From: Strongyloides papillosus
Taxonomy: Eukaryota > Nematoda > Chromadorea > Rhabditida > Strongyloididae
Assembly: GCA_005656395.1 (NCBI GenBank)
Contig: SRSI01000010.1
Span: forward strand, 1,922,001-1,986,000
Length of the DNA: 64,000 nucleotides
Direction: 5' to 3'
The translations under genes were made by a program, and so were the position numbers. The number at the start of each line of letters is the position of its first letter. Within the stretch, counting starts at the first letter, position 1. Under the pieces are notes generated by a model. That model had not been told where the DNA came from. It did no database searches and worked only from the letters and a program-made list of their open reading frames with translations. Positions 59,555 through 64,000 of the stretch are shown piece after piece.

Positions 59555-60226
59555 ATGGTAAGTTATTTTATTATACATTGTTTCTCAATATTTATTTTTA
59601 ATTTTTAGACACTTGGAAAAAATAATAAAATGATGGCTCATTTGAACCATCGAATGAGAGTAATCTTTCAGGATAGTAGAGTTTTCATTGGATATTTCAA
59701 AGGTAAGTAGTCAACGGAATATATTTATCTAGTTTTTTTAGCTTTTGATAAACACATGAACATTATACTAGTTGACTGCGAAGAAATACGTAAAATAAAA
59801 GCAAAAAATGGTCAGAAATCTGGTGATCGGGAGGAGAAACGTGTTTTAGGGTTGGTCCTCCTTCGAGGTGAACAAATTGTTTCAATGAATGTCGATGGTC
59901 CACCAGCCAGAGAAGATGATGCACTTAAATTTTTACGTACTGCTGGTGCACGTGGAGGACCAGGTGTAGCAAATCCAGCTCAAAGACCAATGGGAATGCC
60001 GGGAGTTGTTCCACAACAACCTGTCCCAGGACTTCAAGGACCCGTAAGAGGAATGGGAGGACCTGCTCCACCAATAATGCAACCACAATTTATTCCACCA
60101 CCAATGGGACAAATGCCACCAGGCCAAATACCACCACCAGGTCAAATGCCACCCGGTCAAATTCCACCTGGACAAATGCCACCTGGTCAGATGCCACCAG
60201 TCCCACCACAAAATCAAAATTTCTAA
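59555..60226 (+). CDS. snr-2: Small nuclear ribonucleoprotein SmB/B'
   Basis: Core Sm-ring protein of spliceosomal snRNPs. Exons 59555-59557, 59609-59702 and 59742-60226 give 193 residues; the first coding exon is only the ATG codon, followed by GTAAGT. Sm1 motif: [20 protein letters not shown] and [15 protein letters not shown]; Sm2: [19 protein letters not shown]. The C-terminal tail is Pro/Gly/Met-rich with tandem [10 protein letters not shown] units (about 60100-60200) as in other SmB proteins, which bind WW/GYF proteins. Shorter than human SmB (240). ola-1 follows 217 bp downstream on the same strand. Confidence 0.95.
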
Positions 60227-60443
60227 TTGTTTTGTTACCTTGGAAATACTGTTAATTTTTTCTATGTATTTTTTGATTTAACATCTCTTCTTTTTTCTTA
60301 TTTAATAATATATATAACGATCTCGTTTAATACATTTTAACAATAAGTTATTAACTTTCTCACTGAGAATATTTGTTGTGGTAATATAATCTACTAACAC
60401 CTAATTATATATATATATTCTCTAGGTTAAATTAAATAAAACA

Positions 60444-61634
60444 ATGCCACCAAAGAAGAATGCCGTTGAAGAGAAGGTCGTTCTACTAGGACGTGTCGGT
60501 ACAAACCTTAAAATGGGGATCCTGGGATTACCAAATGTTGGAAAATCTACTTTTTTTAATGTTCTTACTAAGTCAGAAGCTCAAGCTGAAAATTATCCTT
60601 TCTGCACAATTGATCCAAATGAGAGTCGTGTTGCTATTAATGATGAAAGATTTGATTGGCTAGTGGATTTCTATAAACCAGCTTCAAAAGTTCCAGCTTT
60701 CTTAAATGTAACTGATATTGCTGGGTTAGTAAAAGGTGCATCTGAAGGGCAAGGACTAGGTAATGCATTCTTATCTCATGTTTCTGCTTGTGAAGCTCTT
60801 TTCCATGTATGTCGTGCTTTTGAGGATGAAGATGTAACTCATGTTGAAGGTGATGTAAATCCCATTAGAGATTTAGAAATTATCAATAACGAATTACGTT
60901 TAAAGGATCTTCATTTCTTAGAACCTTCTTTGAAGAAAGTTGAAGCGCTTGCTATAAGAGCCAATGATAAGACAAAAAAAGTTGAATATGACACTCTTCT
61001 TAGAGTTAAGGAAGTCCTTGAATCTGGTAAACCTGTTCGCTCTGCAACATGGAATGAGAAGGAAATTGAGGTTTTAAATAAATATCTTTTCCTTACAGCA
61101 AAACCAATCGTTTACCTTGTTAACTTAACAGAAAATGACTATATTCGTAAGAAGAACAAATGGTTGGCTAAGATCAAAGCTTTTGTTGATGAAACAGATC
61201 CTGGTGCTACAATCATACCTTTTTCAGGTGCCTTTGAATTAAAAAATATTGAAATGAACCCGGATGAAAGAGAAGCTTGGTATAAAGAAATTGGAGCAAC
61301 ATCAAATCTAGATAAAATTGTTAAGACAGGTTACAAAGCTCTTCAATTAGAATATTTCTTCACTGCTGGAAAAGACGAAGTTAAGGCTTGGACAATTCAA
61401 AAAGGTACAAAAGCCCCTCAAGCCGCTGGTCGTATTCATACTGATTTCGAGAAAGGATTTATCATGGCCGAAGTTATGAAAGTATCTGATCTAATGGAAT
61501 TAAAAAGTGAAGCTGCTGTTAAAGCAGCCGGAAAATATCGTCAACAAGGAAAGACATATGTTGTAGAAGATGGGGATATTATTCTTTTTAAATTTAATGC
61601 TGGAGCTGGATTAACTGCTGGAAAAAAGAAGTAA
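60444..61634 (+). CDS. ola-1: Obg-like ATPase 1 (OLA1/YchF)
   Basis: Cytosolic P-loop ATPase of the TRAFAC YchF group that associates with ribosomes and modulates translation stress responses. Single exon, 396 residues, standard eukaryotic length. G1 GLPNVGKST, switch region [14 protein letters not shown]3 [16 protein letters not shown] and a changed G4 NLTEND (NKxD in GTPases), which explains the ATP preference. The C-terminal TGS domain reads [31 protein letters not shown] and ends [15 protein letters not shown]. No missing residue. TTCTCTAG at 60418-60425, before the ATG, may be a trans-splice acceptor, fitting an operon with snr-2, but a separate promoter is equally possible. Confidence 0.97.
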   Translation: MPPKKNAVEEKVVLLGRVGTNLKMGILGLPNVGKSTFFNVLTKSEAQAENYPFCTIDPNESRVAINDERFDWLVDFYKPASKVPAFLNVTDIAGLVKGASEGQGLGNAFLSHVSACEALFHVCRAFEDEDVTHVEGDVNPIRDLEIINNELRLKDLHFLEPSLKKVEALAIRANDKTKKVEYDTLLRVKEVLESGKPVRSATWNEKEIEVLNKYLFLTAKPIVYLVNLTENDYIRKKNKWLAKIKAFVDETDPGATIIPFSGAFELKNIEMNPDEREAWYKEIGATSNLDKIVKTGYKALQLEYFFTAGKDEVKAWTIQKGTKAPQAAGRIHTDFEKGFIMAEVMKVSDLMELKSEAAVKAAGKYRQQGKTYVVEDGDIILFKFNAGAGLTAGKKK

Positions 61635-62519
61635 TTTCTTATAATTATTGTTAATGATATTGTTTTATTAGACAATTATTTTTGTTATCTTTAAAAAATT
61701 GCATTACCAACATTGATGTATTTATATTAGATAGCTTTTATTTTTCTGTGGGTGTTGCGCGTATGATTTTAGGTATAACTGATTGAGATGTTGAACGGGT
61801 GGAAGGCGGTGATATGTGGTCGCTGAATTTTCTGATCAGAGAAGTCAGACAAAGTCACATTTAAAGATATAGGAGTTTGTACGTATAACTTTAATAATAT
61901 CAAAAACAGGTATGGGTGTAGTGATAACAATTTGTTACTGAGAAGCGACAGCCGCAACAAACAATTAAAAATTTTGTTTATTTGTACGTTTTTCAGAAGA
62001 AGTAATCATATATAAATTTTTAATATGTAATACTTTTAATTTCATTTTATATAATTAAAAATATCTCCAAAGTAGAAATCACTTATTTATATATAAGTTG
62101 ATTTTTGTGAACTTTTTTAGTTACCTATAAATATCATATCTTATCATATTATCAGCGTTATATTTGGGTCGCGGTCGCGTTAAATGCAATTCAAAATGTC
62201 ACACCCCTCACATCTATCAATTGTTAGAGAAAATGGCTAGGAATGTTTGGTTGTACAAAATTTCAGCAATATTCTTATATTTTATTCTTTAGTGGGCTGT
62301 CATTGTATTATTCTGGCTTCATACCCCTTTTTCGCTTCTCCACCTATTGCGCCCAAACATGGCTTTTTTAACTTTATCCACAAAGATTTTTATGTATGCT
62401 TCATTGTCACTTTTTAAATATGTTAAAATTTGATTTACAAAAGTCCAAATCATATTTCAGATTGCCATTTAATTTAAGTAAAGTGATTTTTACATGTATT
62501 GTATATAAATTTAGTAAAT
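61635..62519. promoter_or_regulatory. Upstream region of Sp-family gene
   Basis: 885 bp with less AT-rich patches at 61745-61850 and 62160-62215. The latter has GGGTCGCGGTCGCG and ACACCCCTCAC, a CACCC box of the type bound by Sp/KLF proteins. No gene supported on either strand. Confidence 0.4.
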
Positions 62520-64000
62520 ATGAGCACGGATACGTTACAGCATCCTAATTTAATTATCCGATCACAACCAGAGATCAAATGTGAAATGAATAATATTAGT
62601 AGGAATATGAGTAATCAACCAACTAATAATGGACAGCCATTCCAAGTTATATTGCCACCTGGTATAAACCCAGCACAACAACCAGTTATTTTTATTCAGA
62701 ATCCCGCAACAACTGTTGGTAGTACCATGCCAAGTAACCAAAACAACCCTGCTGGAGCACAACAAGTATTCTTTGTAACTCCACAAAACATGATACAACA
62801 AAAACAACAGGTGTGTAATTGATTTTTTTAGAAATATTTTTGATTTTTTTAAATCTTTCAATAATATTTTATTCCAGTTCACATTCATTCCTGTACAAAT
62901 GAATGTGTCTAATGAGGTTGAAGGACCAAATCAAATAAACGGTCAGGTAATAACCCATCAACAAAATGATGTAAACAATCAACTTAATACTCAACTTATA
63001 TCAGTAAACGGGTCTTTGATGGCATTACAGCCTGAATACATTCAAGATAACCCAAGTCAAATAAATTCTCACCAACAATTAAATTCTAATCAACAAATCA
63101 TGATTCATCAAAATAATCACGGATCTCCAATGATTAAACAAGAAGTTATTTATAACAGTACATCTTCCAATAATAGTAATCAAAATTTTAATAGGAATAC
63201 TATTAATCAACAACCTATAATTGTACAACAAAATAATAGACAACAAATTCAGATACCACAACAACAAAATCAGGGAAATAGTCAATCAATGAACCAAAAT
63301 AATAATAATAACCCACCAATTCATGTGCATTTACAGAGTCCGAAAGCTGCTAGCTTAGTGCTTCCTAATCAACAAACAATTACATTAGGTAATCTCCATT
63401 TTCGCCAAGATCCTACTGATCCCCAAAAATGGATAATTACAAATGAAGCTGGTCAATCTCCAATAACTGCTGCAACAATAGCTGCCTCGATGAATATTAA
63501 TCATGCTGTGAATCAACCAAAAAATGAAACAGGTACAAATAATAATAATACGATTACAGCTTCAAATGGAAGAAAAATTTCAAAACGATGTGCTTGTACT
63601 TGTCCGAATTGCCTTAATAGTGCTAATATGCCTAGAGGTGAGAGGCCCAGAGTTCATATATGTCATTTATGTAATAAAACGTATAGCAAGACAAGTCATT
63701 TGAAAAGTCATTTACGTAGTCATTTTGGTGATAAACCATTTGTTTGTGATTGGCAAAATTGTACAAAACGTTTCACTAGAAGTGATGAACTCCAACGTCA
63801 TAGGCGAATACATACAGGAGAGAAGAAATTTTCATGTGAAATATGTGATAAAAAGTTTATAAGAAGTGATCATTTGAGGTTAGTGATTTTTAATAATTTA
63901 CAAATAATAGTCTGTTTACAGCAAACATTTACGAACGCATTTTAATTCAAATAGAATTAATAATAGGAAACCTCAGGATAATAAAGAAAGTGCAGCTAAG
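62520..64000 (+). CDS. Sp-family (Sp1-like) zinc-finger transcription factor, 3' end outside window
   Basis: Exons 62520-62810, 62878-63878 and 63922 to the edge, all in phase, about 457 residues so far. A Gln/Asn-rich activation region ([31 protein letters not shown]) with hydrophobic Sp-type strings ([20 protein letters not shown]) precedes a Buttonhead box [10 protein letters not shown] (about residue 332), which marks Sp rather than KLF proteins. Three C2H2 fingers follow: [44 protein letters not shown] and [21 protein letters not shown] (the last across the final intron), with the Sp1 contact residues. Finger 1 has C-x2-C where Sp1 has C-x4-C. Nearest C. elegans relatives are SPTF proteins, possibly SPTF-3; not resolved. 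ATG 62520 is the first in frame. Confidence 0.92.

Noticed and set aside
59933..60217. 94-codon Trp-rich minus frame
   Set aside because: Antisense of the SmB Pro-rich tail (CCA read as TGG).
62821..63285. Minus-strand frames under the Sp gene
   Set aside because: Antisense shadows of Gln/Asn-rich coding exons.
1..64000. CRISPR arrays, bacterial operons, phage or plasmid genes
   Set aside because: None seen; spliceosomal introns and nematode gene families throughout.

Overview
The window is nuclear DNA of a very AT-rich nematode. Support comes from short introns (often 41-60 bp) with GTAAGT/GTATGT donors and TTTNAG acceptors, TTTTAG-type acceptors just before many start codons (as for trans-spliced mRNAs), tight same-strand gene spacing, and gene content (muscarinic receptor, NRF-6-like acyltransferase, CEH-43, MLP-1, DKF-1). 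Composition and compact genes suggest a clade IV worm such as Strongyloides or a relative; this is inference, because no rRNA or SL RNA gene is present to fix it.

Layout. 1-4.0 kb: 5' part of a muscarinic acetylcholine receptor (minus; continues past base 1). 6.7-7.8 kb: compact cyclin T. 8.0-9.3 kb and 16.0-17.1 kb: two diverged copies of a dispersed repeat, each abutting an unknown ORF. 10.7-12.5 and 21.5-23.6 kb: two CD36/SCARB scavenger receptors (minus). Between them lie a Cdc25-family protein without its catalytic Cys (14.8-15.7 kb) and a highly diverged cyclin T-like protein (18.8-19.9 kb). 23.6-29.4 kb: gene-poor upstream domain of a Distal-less homeobox gene (29.4-31.3 kb). 33.4-36.2 kb: NRF-6-type acyltransferase (minus). 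37.9-40.0 kb: exocyst SEC3. 40.9-42.6 kb: PRPP synthetase with an N-terminal extension. 43.7-45.2 kb: two small secretory-pathway proteins in tandem. 45.7 and 46.3 kb: tRNA-His and tRNA-Ser.

The right quarter is gene-dense: muscle LIM protein with two alternative terminal halves (49.2-50.0), RRP8 methyltransferase (50.2-51.2, minus), protein kinase D (52.1-54.6), a GT10 fucosyltransferase homologue only 62 bp downstream (54.7-55.8), ANP32 (56.2-56.9), PELP1/Rix1-like protein (57.1-58.7, minus), complex I subunit NDUFB7 (58.9-59.3, minus), SmB (59.6-60.2), OLA1 ATPase (60.4-61.6) and an Sp-family zinc-finger factor running off the right edge.

Functionally this is a mosaic: housekeeping genes (splicing, ribosome biogenesis, nucleotide synthesis, respiration, exocytosis) plus signalling and developmental regulators. 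Two spacings look operon-like (NDUFB7 to PELP1-like; dkf-1 to GT10). The most unusual content is the 6.7-19.9 kb interval, where a cyclin T, a catalytically degenerate Cdc25 homologue and a second, fast-evolving cyclin T-like gene sit within 13 kb. No bacterial, viral or CRISPR features were seen. All exon models are read by eye from splice signals and frame, without transcript evidence.
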